A stretch of DNA of 64,000 nucleotides from CAYRPN01 sp964426135. Lineage in GTDB: Bacteria > Planctomycetota > Phycisphaerae > Phycisphaerales > Phycisphaeraceae. The translations under genes were made by a program, and so were the position numbers. Under the pieces are notes generated by a model that did no database searches, had not been told where the DNA came from, and saw only the letters and a program-made list of their open reading frames with translations. The stretch lies in assembly GCA_964426135.1 (NCBI GenBank), contig CAYRPN010000001.1, positions 1 through 64,000 of the forward strand. The letters are read 5' to 3'. Shown here piece after piece: positions 52,296 to 64,000 of this stretch (position 1 is the stretch's first letter; each line of letters starts with the position of its first letter).

Positions 52296-54479
52296 CTACC
52301 AGATGACGCTCATGGCGGCGGCTTCGAGCGCAGGCAGTTGATCGGCGACCTGCTCGGCGCACTCGACGCCGACGGTCAGCCACATCTTGCCGGTCAGGCC
52401 GATCAGCCAGAAGCGATGCGTTTGCCCTTCGACTTTGGGCTGGATGCGGATCATCGTCTTGCCGCTGACGGTCGCGAGCGAGAGTTCGACTTCCTCGTCC
52501 TTCCAGTTCTTGAAGCGGGTTCCGAGGAACGCGCGGGTCTGGCCCGCACTTCGGGTGATGCGGTGCTCCAGGTGATCGCCGGGGAGTGGGACTTCAGCGG
52601 CGACCCAGATCGTCGCGCCGTTGCCGCCGCCGCGGTTGAAGACTTTCATGGTTGCCGGCGTGTCGCGCGGAGTCGTCGATTCAAAGCCCGCCGGCACGCG
52701 CCATTTCACCAGGCCCGCATCCGTCGCGGCGGGCAGCTTCGACGCCAACTCGGCGTCAGCGGTTCGCACGTTGGACGAAGCTCGTCGCAATTCCGCGACA
52801 AGCATGGACAGCGGCGACTGATCTTCCACCGGCGGCGGAGCGGGCGTTTTCTCTGACAGGCGCGGTCGCCGGCGAATCGACTGGGCCGCGGTGTCCAGCG
52901 CGGTCATGTGCTGTGGTTGCTTTCGATCGCAGGAGAGAGCGACGTAGAGCACGTATTCGTCGTCCATCAGCACGTGCAGCATCTCGAGCCGATCGGATCG
53001 CTGTTGCACGGTGGGGTTCAGCCGCATCGCCTGGAGCTGATCTCGCTGGGTTCGCGACTCGGAAACGCTCTGCTTCCAGGCGAACGCGCCGACGGGCGTG
53101 CTGATCGCGAGGCCCGTCGCAGACCGGCGGATCATCGCGTCGAAGCTGTCGCCACTGAACCTGCGGCGCATGGCGAGGACCATGGTGTTCTCGCCGGACT
53201 TCACCGCGCTGTGCTCCCACTTCCAAAGGTCGCGGTTGAGCGGAACGACGTGACGGACAAAGCCTATCGGAGGCTGAAACTCGAATGGGCCTTCGCTCAC
53301 CGCGTCGAGCAGTCCCGCCGGCGGCGCGGTCAGGGCGCTGGGCGGGGCGACGGCGACGATCGGCGCAGGCGGCGGCGGCTCCACTGGCGGGGGAACAACG
53401 ACGGTCGGCTTCACCGGCTCAGGTGGCGGCGCGGGCTTGATGGGGTCGGGGGTGGGCGGCACTGGCGTTGCAGCGGCGAATCGCTTGGCTTCGGCTTCGG
53501 CGGCGGCCTCCTTCTTCTCCGCGATCGCCTGCCGGGCGGCGGCGATCGTGGGGTAATCCGCCATGCCGGTCAGGAATTTCCCGCGAAATGCGCCGACAAT
53601 GGCGGCTATCGCGATAAAACCGAACACCCAGTGTCGTGACATATCGCGCCGCGAAGAGGCCCAGTACGGCGCATAGAATGGAATGAAAATGCTCAACAAT
53701 ACGGCCCCGAACCCACTTTCGCGCCAGATCGTTGTCGTGGCGGCGACGAGCATGACGATCAACAACAGTACCGCTCCCAGGAATATCGACAGGAGCAGGC
53801 TGACCTCCGAGGTGGGAACTCGCGGGATAGGAGTCATCAAGACGCACAGCAATCCGAATCCCTCGATGACCATGAGCACCAAGGCCGTCCAGCGGTCCTG
53901 GCCTTTCATGTCTCGCAGCTCGCCTCCCTGCAGCACGCTGGCCAGAACGACCAGGACGCCCACGATGATGGCGTTCCAGGCGAGCAGCAGGTTCAAACCG
54001 CGAAAGCTTGCTGTGGCTTCGACTGTTTCTTCGAGCGTAAAGCCTTTGATCACCCTCACCGCTTCCAACGTATCGAGATTGATCACACCCACGAGAATCA
54101 GACAGAAGCCTGCCGGATGCACAACCAGCCGCCAGAGCAGGTCCAGCCCGGCGTCGGACCCGGCGCTGTTATTGCCCTTCGCCGGTTTGCGTTTTTGCGG
54201 AGTTGCTTTCCAGGCTTGGTGCCGGCGCTCCTTGGCATCCAGTTCCTTAATATCCGCCTGCGAAGCCCCCGCCCCTGCCTCCAGCCCGCCCAGCATGCCG
54301 AGAAAATCATCCTTCGCGGACTGCGCCGCCGGGGGAGCCGGCGCGGGCGACACCGGCGTGGCGTCCAATGGGATCGCCACCGTCGCGCCGCATTTTCTGC
54401 ACTTGAACGACTTGCCCGCCTTGCCGTCAGGCAACTGGTAGACCGCACCGCAACCGCACCTGGCCTTGATCATGTCCAC
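52296..54479 (-). CDS. Zinc-ribbon multi-span membrane protein of unknown function
   Basis: The 727-residue protein begins with a zinc ribbon (RCGCGAVYQL...CRKCGATVAIP). A linker is followed by about six membrane segments (residues 115-300) and a Pro-rich stretch (PPPEPVKPTVVVPPPVEPPP, residues 350-385). Two soluble C-terminal domains follow that may be a duplication: each begins with P-x-GF (PPIGFVRH near 400 and VPAGFESTT near 600). Two internal ATGs (54479, 54473) could be the start. I do not recognise a function. Proteins with this zinc-ribbon plus membrane layout are frequent in Planctomycetota. Confidence 0.75.
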   Translation of the reverse strand: MDMIKARCGCGAVYQLPDGKAGKSFKCRKCGATVAIPLDATPVSPAPAPPAAQSAKDDFLGMLGGLEAGAGASQADIKELDAKERRHQAWKATPQKRKPAKGNNSAGSDAGLDLLWRLVVHPAGFCLILVGVINLDTLEAVRVIKGFTLEETVEATASFRGLNLLLAWNAIIVGVLVVLASVLQGGELRDMKGQDRWTALVLMVIEGFGLLCVLMTPIPRVPTSEVSLLLSIFLGAVLLLIVMLVAATTTIWRESGFGAVLLSIFIPFYAPYWASSRRDMSRHWVFGFIAIAAIVGAFRGKFLTGMADYPTIAAARQAIAEKKEAAAEAEAKRFAAATPVPPTPDPIKPAPPPEPVKPTVVVPPPVEPPPPAPIVAVAPPSALTAPPAGLLDAVSEGPFEFQPPIGFVRHVVPLNRDLWKWEHSAVKSGENTMVLAMRRRFSGDSFDAMIRRSATGLAISTPVGAFAWKQSVSESRTQRDQLQAMRLNPTVQQRSDRLEMLHVLMDDEYVLYVALSCDRKQPQHMTALDTAAQSIRRRPRLSEKTPAPPPVEDQSPLSMLVAELRRASSNVRTADAELASKLPAATDAGLVKWRVPAGFESTTPRDTPATMKVFNRGGGNGATIWVAAEVPLPGDHLEHRITRSAGQTRAFLGTRFKNWKDEEVELSLATVSGKTMIRIQPKVEGQTHRFWLIGLTGKMWLTVGVECAEQVADQLPALEAAAMSVIW

Positions 54480-54534
54480 TCTCCGGAAAAGGAAGTGGAA
54501 AGGATTCTAGCAAAACGCACACCTGGCAAAACGG

Positions 54535-54897
54535 TCACTGCCCTGCCGGGCGTTTGCCCGTCTCCACCCGGATCACCGAGCGGATGCCGCCGCGGCCTTT
54601 CCAGTTCGTCTCCACCAGCATCCAGCGCGGCTTCATCGCTTTCGCCAGATCGTCGGCGATCTGGTTGGTCACCGCTTCGTAGAAGATGCCCTCGTTGCGG
54701 AAGCTCTGGAGATAGAGCTTGAGGCTTTTCAGTTCCACGCAGAGTTTGCCCGGGGCGAAGCGCAGGGCGACGGTGCCGTAGTCCGGGTGGCCGGTCTTCG
54801 GGCAGACGCTGGTGAACTCGTCGGCGATGTGTTCGATGACGTAATCGCGGCGTGGGTTCGGATTGGCGAAACACTCGAGAAGCGAAGCTTGTGGCAT
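54535..54897 (-). CDS. queF: NADPH-dependent 7-cyano-7-deazaguanine reductase
   Basis: The 120-residue QueF of the short (type I) class reduces preQ0 to preQ1 in queuosine synthesis. The catalytic Cys is in SVCPKTGHPDYG and the QueF signature motif reads ELKSLKLYLQSFRNEGIFYE. Other que genes are not in the window, and no preQ1 riboswitch was recognised upstream. The 414-bp region upstream to 55311 contains a paired hairpin repeat (55025-55125) and nothing else that I can support. Confidence 0.95.
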   Translation of the reverse strand: MPQASLLECFANPNPRRDYVIEHIADEFTSVCPKTGHPDYGTVALRFAPGKLCVELKSLKLYLQSFRNEGIFYEAVTNQIADDLAKAMKPRWMLVETNWKGRGGIRSVIRVETGKRPAGQ

Positions 54898-55024
54898 GGG
54901 CAGATGATAAAGGGCGAGGTGTGATGGGCCAAGCGATGGAATCGCTCATCCCGTCAGCCCGCGGCTCCCGGGGGGTTCAGGCGGGCGCAGGCATTCATAC
55001 GGATTCCATCTGATTCTCGCGCAG

Positions 55025-55125
55025 ATGCCACTGGCAGGCTTGGCTGCCAGTGGACCTGCGAAAAGCAAGGCGGGGGCGTCGGTGGACGCGAGAAACGCAC
55101 TGGCAGCCGAGCCTGCCAGTGGCAT
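55025..55125. repeat. Paired inverted hairpin element, GCCACTGGCAGGC type
   Basis: The left hairpin ATGCCACTGGCAGGCTTGG then CTGCCAGTGG (55025-55053) is inverted at 55098-55125 (CACTGGCAGCCGAGCCTGCC then AGTGGCAT). The core is 44 bp. It has the same design as the elements at 24816 and 32240. Confidence 0.9.
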
Positions 55126-55311
55126 CAACTTCGGCGCGAGAATCAGAAAGAAACTGTATCAATTGGATCGAGTGATGGCGACGGGCTTGAGGCAATCGCC
55201 ACGCAGGCGTTCGATCAGGCGGCTCCCGCCGATGCAATCGAATGCCTTCAACATCGCGGATACGTGCTGCGCTGGAATTGAGATTGCTCTAAAGGCGGCA
55301 CGTGCACCGGC

Positions 55312-57621
55312 TCACTTGCGAACGCCTTCACGGCGCGTGGTCTCCATCAGCGCCCGCTGGGTGCCGATCATCGTCTCCGGCCTCGCGGGATCGGGCTGGC
55401 GCTGGACGTAGACGCCGTCGCCGCCCATGTCCCACGCCTGCCGCTGGTCGGCGAGCATGATGTCGAGAATCTGCTTGAGCCTCGTCTGCAGCGCCGGTTC
55501 CACGATCGGCGTCACACACTCCACGCGCGTGTTCAGGTTGCGGTACATCCAGTCCGCCGACCCGATGTAGTACTCCGGCTTGCCGCCGTTGTGGAAATAC
55601 CATATGCGCGAATGCTCGAGGAATCGCCCGATCACGCTCATGACGGAAATATTTTCACTGAGGCCCGGCACGCCCGGCCGCAGGCAGCAGAACCCGCGCA
55701 CAATGAGCCTGATGCGCACGCCGGCCTGGCTGGCCTCGTAGAGCTTCTGGCAGATTTTCTTGTCCTCCAGGCTGTTCATCTTGGCGATGATCAGCGGTCG
55801 GTCGGCCTCCGCCTGTTCGCCGCCGCGCTCCTTCCATGCGGGCACAGCCGCCATTTCGCGATCGATCATTTCGACGAACCGCTGTCGCATGTTGATCGGC
55901 GCCACCAGCAGCTTGCTGAAGTCGTGCTTGCAACTGTGACCGGTCAGGTAGTGGAACAGGTCGATCAGTTCGCTGGTGATGCGCGGGTTGCAGGTGAACA
56001 GGCCCAGGTCGGTGTAGAGGTTGGCGGTCTTGGGGTTGTAGTTGCCCGTGCCGATGTGGGCATAGGTCCGCATGCCCTCGGACTCCTGGCGCACGACGAC
56101 GGCGATCTTGGTGTGCGTCTTGAGGCCGACGATGCCGTACACCACGTGGACGCCGGCCTTTTCGAGCGTCTGCGCCACGCGGATGTTGCGCTCTTCATCG
56201 AAGCGCGCCTTCAGTTCCACCAGCGCCACGACCTGCTTGCCGCTCTCGGCGGCGCGGATCAGTTCCGGGATGAACGGCGAATCAGGGCCGGTGCGATACA
56301 GCGTCAGCTTGATCGCCATTACTTTCGGATCGCGCGCCGCGGTGCGGATGAACCGCTCCACGCTGGAGCCGAACGATTCATAAGGATGATGCACCATCAG
56401 GTCGCCGTTGCGGATCACGCTGAACATGCCCGCGTCCGGGTCGGCCAGTTTCGGCGGAGTCATCGGCTGCCAGGGCTCGTACTTCAGGTGCGGCAGATTC
56501 AACTCGTGAATCTTCCAAAGCCCGGTGTAATCGAGCACGTCGGGCATCGTGTAGATGTCCTCGTCATCCAGTTCCAACTCATCCTTCAGCAGTTCCACCA
56601 TGCGCGGCGCCGGGTTCGGCCCAATCTCCAGTCGCACCGCCTTGGCGAATTTCCGGTCACGCAGTTCCTCCTGAATCAGTTCCAGCAGGTCATCCGCTTC
56701 TTCCTCATCGCGTTCCACGTCGGCGTTGCGTGTGACGCGGAAGGGCATGACCTGCTCGATGATCACGCCGGGGAACAGATCGTCGAGGTTGTGCTGAATC
56801 AGGTCGCGAAGACGGATGAAGCGATAGGGCGGGCCGGATTTCGCGGGATCACCGAGTCGCACCCAGTTGGGCAGCATCTGCGGCACCTTGACGCGAGCGA
56901 ACTGAATCTCGCCGTTGCGGGCGCGAGCGTTGTATGGGAAAGCGCCGGTCCCGCTGCTGTCGCCTCGAGTCGAAGCCGGGCCGGCCCCCGGCGCCCCCGG
57001 CGCCCCCGGCGCCCCCGGCGGGCCGGCGGAAACCGCCGGCGCAGCCACCGGATGCCGGAGCATGATGCCCATGGACATGCTCAGATTGCTGATGAACGGA
57101 AACGGGTGCCCCGGATCAACCGCCAGCGGCGTGAGGATGGGGAAAAGGTTCTGCTGGTAGTACTGCTGGCAAAATGCTCGCTCCTCCGCGGTGAGCTGGT
57201 CCCAGTTCAGCAGCAGCACGCCTTGCTCGGCCAGAGCGGGACGAATCGCGTTCGAATAGCACTCGTGCTGGATCTTCAGATGCTCGGTGACCGTCGAGCG
57301 GATGGCGCTCAGTTGTTCACGGGCACTGAGACCGTCGGGCGTGGGAATGGTGATGCCCTCTTCGATCTGACGTTTCAGCGTGCCGACGCGCTTCTGATAG
57401 AACTCGTCGAGGTTGGAGCTGTAAATCGCCAGGAACGCGGCCCGCTCCAGCAACGGCGTGCGACTGTCGATCGCTTCGTGCAGCACGCGCCGGTTGAACT
57501 CGAGCCAGGTCAGATCACGATTGAGGAAATCGGTCACCGGGCTTCGTCCGACCGGCTGAGCCGGATTCTCGGCAGGCTTCGAACTGCTGTTGCTGACGAC
57601 TGTACGCGATTTGACTTTCAT
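55312..57621 (-). CDS. ppk1: Polyphosphate kinase
   Basis: The 769-residue enzyme transfers the gamma-phosphate of ATP to polyphosphate. The N-terminal domain has FLNRDLTWLEFNRRVLHEA. The two catalytic-domain histidines correspond to YAHIGTGNYNPKTANLY near residue 520 and FLEHSRIWYFHNGG near residue 670. HYLTGHSCKHDF and NSLEDKKICQKLYEASQAG are also conserved. An insert near residues 195-225 (GPPGAPGAPGAPGAG) is a translated CGCCCCCGG array. ATG 57621 and ATG 57663 are both possible starts. No adjacent ppx or pho gene is present. Confidence 0.95.
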   Translation of the reverse strand: MKVKSRTVVSNSSSKPAENPAQPVGRSPVTDFLNRDLTWLEFNRRVLHEAIDSRTPLLERAAFLAIYSSNLDEFYQKRVGTLKRQIEEGITIPTPDGLSAREQLSAIRSTVTEHLKIQHECYSNAIRPALAEQGVLLLNWDQLTAEERAFCQQYYQQNLFPILTPLAVDPGHPFPFISNLSMSMGIMLRHPVAAPAVSAGPPGAPGAPGAPGAGPASTRGDSSGTGAFPYNARARNGEIQFARVKVPQMLPNWVRLGDPAKSGPPYRFIRLRDLIQHNLDDLFPGVIIEQVMPFRVTRNADVERDEEEADDLLELIQEELRDRKFAKAVRLEIGPNPAPRMVELLKDELELDDEDIYTMPDVLDYTGLWKIHELNLPHLKYEPWQPMTPPKLADPDAGMFSVIRNGDLMVHHPYESFGSSVERFIRTAARDPKVMAIKLTLYRTGPDSPFIPELIRAAESGKQVVALVELKARFDEERNIRVAQTLEKAGVHVVYGIVGLKTHTKIAVVVRQESEGMRTYAHIGTGNYNPKTANLYTDLGLFTCNPRITSELIDLFHYLTGHSCKHDFSKLLVAPINMRQRFVEMIDREMAAVPAWKERGGEQAEADRPLIIAKMNSLEDKKICQKLYEASQAGVRIRLIVRGFCCLRPGVPGLSENISVMSVIGRFLEHSRIWYFHNGGKPEYYIGSADWMYRNLNTRVECVTPIVEPALQTRLKQILDIMLADQRQAWDMGGDGVYVQRQPDPARPETMIGTQRALMETTRREGVRK
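56985..57030. repeat. GGCGCCCCC array inside ppk1
   Basis: Four copies of the 9-bp unit GGCGCCCCC run in phase with the codons and give collagen-like GAP triplets. Related GGGGGCGCC units occur at 45645-45664 and TCCCCCGG-type units at 63968-64000. Confidence 0.85.
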
Positions 57622-57877
57622 GGTTGTCACCGCCGTGAAGCCGCGCTGACCGGGCACGGCCATGGACGAACGACCGCGCCAACCCGCTCCGCCAAAATGA
57701 GTTCGATGAGGGAGCCGGCATGAGGCCGGTCATGGAAGGAATGATATCGGCGATTGTGAGCGGAGTGTAATGAAGGGATTCGCAGCAAGACATCGGAAAC
57801 CGTTCGAGTGACTGGGACTCAAGACTGTGCGCAACCTTCAGCCCCTGCCGCCGCTTTCAAAGCTGCTCGACTCCGTT

Positions 57878-60800
57878 TCAACTTTCCACCTGCTCGCGCA
57901 ATCGCCGCAGTGCGTCGAACGCCTGCATCGGCGTCAGCGCGTTCAGATCGATCTCGCGCAAATGCGACACCACCGGGTGATCGAGATACTCCGTGAACAG
58001 CGACATCTGCCCCGCGCTCGCCACCTTCACCCCGGCGCCCGTCGTCCCCCCGGCGCCCGTCCTAGCGCCGATCCGCGCAAGGCTTGCCTCTTCGCCTCCG
58101 CCCCCGGCTGCCGTGTTGTGGTTCACTTCCAACTGCTCCAACAGCTCATCCGCCCGCTTCACCACGTTCGCCGGCAATCCCGCGATCTTCGCCACGTGGA
58201 TGCCATAGCTCCGGCTCGCCGCGCCAGGCACGATGCGATGCAGAAACACGATCTGGCCCTGCCACTCGCGCACGGTCACGTTCAGGTTCGTGATGTTGCT
58301 GAATCCGCTGCCCGGCTCAGCCAACTGCGTCAGCTCGTGATAGTGCGTGGCGAACAGTGTCCGGCAGCCCACGCGGGCCAGGTGCTCGGCTATCGCCCAC
58401 GCCAGTGACAACCCATCGAGCGTGCTGGTGCCGCGGCCGATCTCATCGAGGATCACCAGGCTGTTCGCTGTGGCGTGATGGCAGATGTTGGCGGTCTCCG
58501 TCATCTCCACCATGAAGGTGGACTGTCCGGTGTGCAGTTCATCGCTGGCGCCGATGCGGGTGAAGATGCGGTCGCAAAGGCCGATGGTCGCGGCCTCGGC
58601 GGGCACGAAGCTGCCGGTGTGCGCCATGAGCGTGATCAGCGCGGTCTGGCGGATGTAGGTGGACTTGCCCGCCATGTTCGGGCCGGTGATGAGGGCGAGG
58701 GAGGATGCGGAAGGGCCAAGGACGAAGGGCCGAGGGCCGAGGGATTGCGGATCGTCAGTCCGCGACTGTGGATCGCTCTGACTCCCCTCCCTCTTAGGGA
58801 GGGGCTGGGGGAGGGTCGGGCGTCCAGCCTCCTGAAGATCTAAGATTTGCGCGGCGATGCCCGGTGATTGTGCTTCCGACCCTCCCCTAGCCCCTCCCTG
58901 AGAGGGAGGGGAATCCGTACCAGCCGCCTCTTCCCCGTGGCCCTTGGCCCTTGGCCCTTGGCCCTTCCCTCCCAGCTCCACCTCATTCGCCACAAACTTC
59001 TCGCCCAGCAGCTCATCCAGCACCGGATGCCTGCCCGCCGTGATCTGCAGCACCGGCTCTTCCACCAGTTGCGGACAGACGTAGCGGAACTTCACCGCCC
59101 GCTGCGCAAAGCACGCCAGCGTGTCGAGCTGCGCCACCGTTTCGCTGAGCAGGTGCAGGGCCGGCAACTGCTGCTGCGCCCAGTTGCACATCTGCACGAA
59201 CAGCTCCTGCTCGCGCGCTACAGCTCGATCGCGCGCGGAAAGCACCTTGCCCTCAAACTCCTTGAGCTGCGGCGTGATGAATCGCTCGGCATTTTTCAGC
59301 GTCTGCTTGCGCGTCCAGTTGGGCGGCGCCTTGTCCTTGTTGGCGGCGGTCAGCTCGATGTAGTAGCCGAAAACCTGGTTGTAACCCACCTTCAGGCTGG
59401 CGATGCCGGTCTGCTCGATCAGTTCCTTCTGATAGCCGGCGAGCCAGGTGTTGCTGTCGCGCTGCAGGCCTCGGTATTCGTCGAGCGTGGCGTCGAAGCC
59501 GTCGCGGATCAACCCGCCATCGCGCAGGTGCACCGGCGGTTCCTCGACGCACGCGGCCAGCATCGTGTTGCCAAGCTGCGTCAGGTCCGGCGTGACGCTC
59601 GCCAGCGCGTCGTGATAAGGCTTCATCGCCGGCCGATCCTTCAGGAGTTCCACCACCCGCCAGGCCTTGCTCGCGCTGATGCCCAGCCCCACCACATCGC
59701 GCGGACTGCCTCGCCCGACGCTGATGCGGGCCGCGATTCGCTGCACGTCCTGGATGTCGTCGAGCACCAGCCGAAGCGCTTCGAGGAACTGCGAGTCATT
59801 CACGAACGCGCCGACCACGCGCTGCCTCGTTTCGATCGCGGACTTGTCACGCAGCGGATAACACAGCCACTGCCGGAGCATGCGCTTGCCCATCGCGGTG
59901 CGACAGCCCTGCAAGGTCGCCAGCAACGAACCCTCCGCTTTTCCCGAGCGAATCGTCGACTCCACCTCCAGGCTTCGCAGCGAAATCTGGTCGATCACCA
60001 GGTGTTCATGCCGCTGAAAAACCTTCGGCGGCTGCAAGTGCGCGATGCGATCAATGCGGATCAGCGGCGGCAACTCCGGGTTGCGATGAGCCACGCTGGA
60101 AATGCCTTCGCGTCCCGACACCGCCCGCTGCGTTTCCAGGAGATAGTGCAGGACCGCCGAGGCAGCGCCTAATGAAAGCTCCTCGCCGGTGAGTCCGAAG
60201 CCGGCGAGCGTGGTGACCTTGAACTGCTTGCAGAGCACCTCGATCGCTTCGCCGTGGCGGAATTGCCATGCGGGCCTGGCGACGAGGGGGCAGTGCAGGG
60301 CGTCGCCCAGTTCCTTGACGCGGGCCGGCGGAACGTTGTTGGCGGTTTCCACGTAAAGAATCTCGCGCGGGTTGATGCGCGCCAGTTCGTCGTTGAGTTC
60401 GGTGACATCGAGCGTGGCGATGTGGAACGAGCCGGTGGAAAGCTCAGCCCAGGCGATGGAGGCGGAGCAAGAGATTTCGGATTTCGGATTTCGGATTTCG
60501 GATTTGGGAGCGGGTGTCGGGTGTCGGGTATCGGGTGAGACTTGCGATTTGGGATTTCGGATTTCGGATTGCGGATTTGCAGACCCTTCCTCTGTGTCAT
60601 TCTTCAAATCCGAAATCCCCTGGCCCTTGGCCCTTGGCCCCTGGCCCTCCTCACTCCTCAAATCCGAAATCCGAAATCCCAAATCCGAAATCCCTTGGCC
60701 CTTGGCCCTAGGCCCTAGGCCCTCCCGCCCTTCTCCATGAAACATCACCGCCGCCAGCGGCGCGGGCGTGCCTTCTTCAAGAAGCGTGGCGTCGGTGAGC

Positions 60801-61159
60801 GTGCCGGGCGTGATGACGCGGGTGACGTCGCGGGCCACGATGCCCTTGGCCTTGGCGGGGTCTTCGATCTGATCGCACACCGCCACGCGGTAGCCGGCGC
60901 GGATCATGCGCCGCAGGTAGCTCTCGACCGCGTGATACGGCACGCCCGCCATCGGAATGCCTTCGCTGCGCTGCGTGAGCGTGACGCCCAGCACCTTGTT
61001 GGCGAGCCTGGCGTCGTCGAAAAACATCTCGTAAAAATCGCCCATGCGAAAGAACAGCACGCAGTCAGGGAACTGCTCCTTGAACTGCTTGTACTGCCGC
61101 ATGGCAGGCGTGATGTGGGCGCCGGGGGAGCCAGGGGTTTCTTCTTTGCTCGACGCCAT
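57878..61159 (-). CDS. mutS: DNA mismatch repair protein MutS
   Basis: The enzyme recognises mismatches and starts repair. Domain I shows the mismatch-contact motif FFRMGDFYEMFFDDA near residue 37. The ATPase domain has Walker A GPNMAGKST near residue 830, FMVEMTETA, Walker B LVILDEIGRGTSTLDG and FATHYHEL. At 1093 residues it is about 220 longer than usual. Two array inserts explain this: residues 142-232 (GQGPRAKGQGISDLGFRISD, NPKSEIRNPKS) between the first two domains, and residues 730-819 (SPPSQGGARGG, LPQPLPKREGS, LGPRPFVLGPS) directly in front of Walker A. All catalytic motifs are intact. Confidence 0.96.
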   Translation of the reverse strand: MASSKEETPGSPGAHITPAMRQYKQFKEQFPDCVLFFRMGDFYEMFFDDARLANKVLGVTLTQRSEGIPMAGVPYHAVESYLRRMIRAGYRVAVCDQIEDPAKAKGIVARDVTRVITPGTLTDATLLEEGTPAPLAAVMFHGEGREGLGPRAKGQGISDLGFRISDLRSEEGQGPRAKGQGISDLKNDTEEGSANPQSEIRNPKSQVSPDTRHPTPAPKSEIRNPKSEISCSASIAWAELSTGSFHIATLDVTELNDELARINPREILYVETANNVPPARVKELGDALHCPLVARPAWQFRHGEAIEVLCKQFKVTTLAGFGLTGEELSLGAASAVLHYLLETQRAVSGREGISSVAHRNPELPPLIRIDRIAHLQPPKVFQRHEHLVIDQISLRSLEVESTIRSGKAEGSLLATLQGCRTAMGKRMLRQWLCYPLRDKSAIETRQRVVGAFVNDSQFLEALRLVLDDIQDVQRIAARISVGRGSPRDVVGLGISASKAWRVVELLKDRPAMKPYHDALASVTPDLTQLGNTMLAACVEEPPVHLRDGGLIRDGFDATLDEYRGLQRDSNTWLAGYQKELIEQTGIASLKVGYNQVFGYYIELTAANKDKAPPNWTRKQTLKNAERFITPQLKEFEGKVLSARDRAVAREQELFVQMCNWAQQQLPALHLLSETVAQLDTLACFAQRAVKFRYVCPQLVEEPVLQITAGRHPVLDELLGEKFVANEVELGGKGQGPRAKGHGEEAAGTDSPPSQGGARGGSEAQSPGIAAQILDLQEAGRPTLPQPLPKREGSQSDPQSRTDDPQSLGPRPFVLGPSASSLALITGPNMAGKSTYIRQTALITLMAHTGSFVPAEAATIGLCDRIFTRIGASDELHTGQSTFMVEMTETANICHHATANSLVILDEIGRGTSTLDGLSLAWAIAEHLARVGCRTLFATHYHELTQLAEPGSGFSNITNLNVTVREWQGQIVFLHRIVPGAASRSYGIHVAKIAGLPANVVKRADELLEQLEVNHNTAAGGGGEEASLARIGARTGAGGTTGAGVKVASAGQMSLFTEYLDHPVVSHLREIDLNALTPMQAFDALRRLREQVES
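58703..58975. repeat. Nested element inside mutS: GGGCCAAGG arrays around a CCCTCCCTCTTAGGGAGGG hairpin pair
   Basis: GGGCCAAGGACGAAGGGCCG units (58708-58745) and inverted CTTGGCCCTTGGCCCTTGG units (58940-58972) flank a paired hairpin element at 58781-58913. The element is of the same family as 5666-5778 and 21935-22050. The whole 270-bp block is in frame immediately before the Walker A codons. Confidence 0.92.
60470..60728. repeat. GGATTTC and GGGCCAAGG arrays inside mutS
   Basis: GATTTCGGATTTCGGATTTC units (60474-60508), a GGGTGTCGGGTATCGGGT piece, more GGATTTC units (60548-60578), then inverted AAATCCGAAATCC units (60605-60625, 60658-60698) interleaved with CTTGGCCCTTGGCCC units. In frame they give the SEIRNPKS, FRISDLG and GPRAKGQG peptides. 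Confidence 0.9.
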
Positions 61160-61185
61160 GCGGGAAATGTAGCGGAAAGGCGGGG

Positions 61186-61498
61186 AAAGGGTTTAGGGTT
61201 TAGGGTGTAGGGTTTAGGGTTTAGGGTGTAGGGTTTAGGGTTTAGGGTTTAGGGTGTAGATTCTGACACTGCAACTTCTACGCACGGCGCAAAGAAGTTC
61301 TTATCCCTCTACCCTTGGCCCTTCCGGCCTGGCCGGCTTAGGGTTCAGACGGTGTCATTTCTGCGCACAGCGCTGAGATGGCAGCCGCGTCGGGCAAGGC
61401 CCGACGGCTAAACCTGAAGCCAAAGAGCAAAAACCCAGACCCTACACCCTACACCCTACACCCTACATCCTGAACCCTACACCCTAAACCCTAAACCC

Positions 61499-61499
<1 letters not shown>
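61186..61499. repeat. Inverted telomere-like arrays between mutS and priA
   Basis: GGGTTTAGGGTTTAGGGTG units (61189-61257) face CCCTACACCCTACACCC and CCCTAAACCC units (61440-61498). The 180-bp core includes a hairpin at 61388-61413 that ends GGCTAAAC. The element fills the divergent mutS-priA spacer. The probable TTG start codon of priA directly follows the last unit. Confidence 0.9.

Positions 61500-64000
<2,501 letters not shown>

Noticed and set aside
54898..55000. PreQ1 riboswitch before queF
   Set aside because: The leader has no recognisable preQ1 aptamer pattern; I saw only unremarkable sequence and a paired hairpin further upstream.

Overview
The window is a GC-rich bacterial chromosome segment with long stop-free frames on both strands. 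It most likely comes from a member of the Planctomycetota. The evidence is two large exported proteins of the planctomycete/Verrucomicrobia (PVC) dehydrogenase type (32715-35477 and 47531-50644, the second ending in a CxxCH haem motif), a fused aroD-aroE gene, a membrane-anchored dockerin next to an ECF-like sigma factor, an extra sigma-70 factor, and zinc-ribbon membrane proteins. A Phycisphaerae-like lineage is plausible, but this is inference from gene content only. No rRNA, tRNA or CRISPR array was seen.

Layout. 1-4.7 kb: dnaE. 4.8-8.7 kb: an esterase-like hydrolase, aroDE and a TauE/SafE transporter. 8.7-14.5 kb (minus strand): a GspE-like protein lacking the usual ATPase residues, a CvpA-like membrane protein and murD. 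14.7-19.4 kb: glycogen-debranching enzyme, miaE and superoxide dismutase. 20-21 kb: a divergent sigma-70 factor. 21-32.2 kb: a surface-glycan cluster of six glycosyltransferases around gmhA, an hddC-gmhB fusion and hddA. These three genes supply all four activities needed to make GDP-D-glycero-D-manno-heptose from sedoheptulose 7-phosphate. 32.7-36.7 kb: an exported PVC-type protein, a nitrilase-fold protein without its catalytic triad, and a small zinc-ribbon protein. 36.9-42.2 kb (minus): rpmB, dnaG, rpoD. 42.4-47 kb: a tight set of ECF-like sigma factor, membrane dockerin, a possible cohesin-like exported protein and a VIT/VWA lipoprotein. 47.5-57.6 kb: the haem PVC protein, an AmpG-like MFS carrier, a zinc-ribbon multi-TM protein, queF and ppk1. 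57.9-64 kb: mutS and the start of priA, which runs off the window.

The most unusual property is not a gene. The window is full of short-period degenerate arrays of about ten kinds, each rich in one recurring phrase. Examples are TTTAGGG/TGTAGGG, GGATTTC, GGGACAGGAGACAGG, GGGCCAAGG, GCACTTTGCACTTC, TTGCAAATTGAAAA and CGTCTCTC. They occur together with paired inverted hairpins, many bounded by TTTAGC/GCTAAA. The same families fill gaps between genes, often touching the start or stop codon, and also sit in frame inside dnaE, murD, mutS, priA, dnaG, the debranching enzyme and glycosyltransferase genes. There they lengthen the proteins by tens to over two hundred residues without breaking the frame. 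Many arrays are arranged as inverted pairs around a hairpin core. I consider this the best candidate for an undescribed system in the window.
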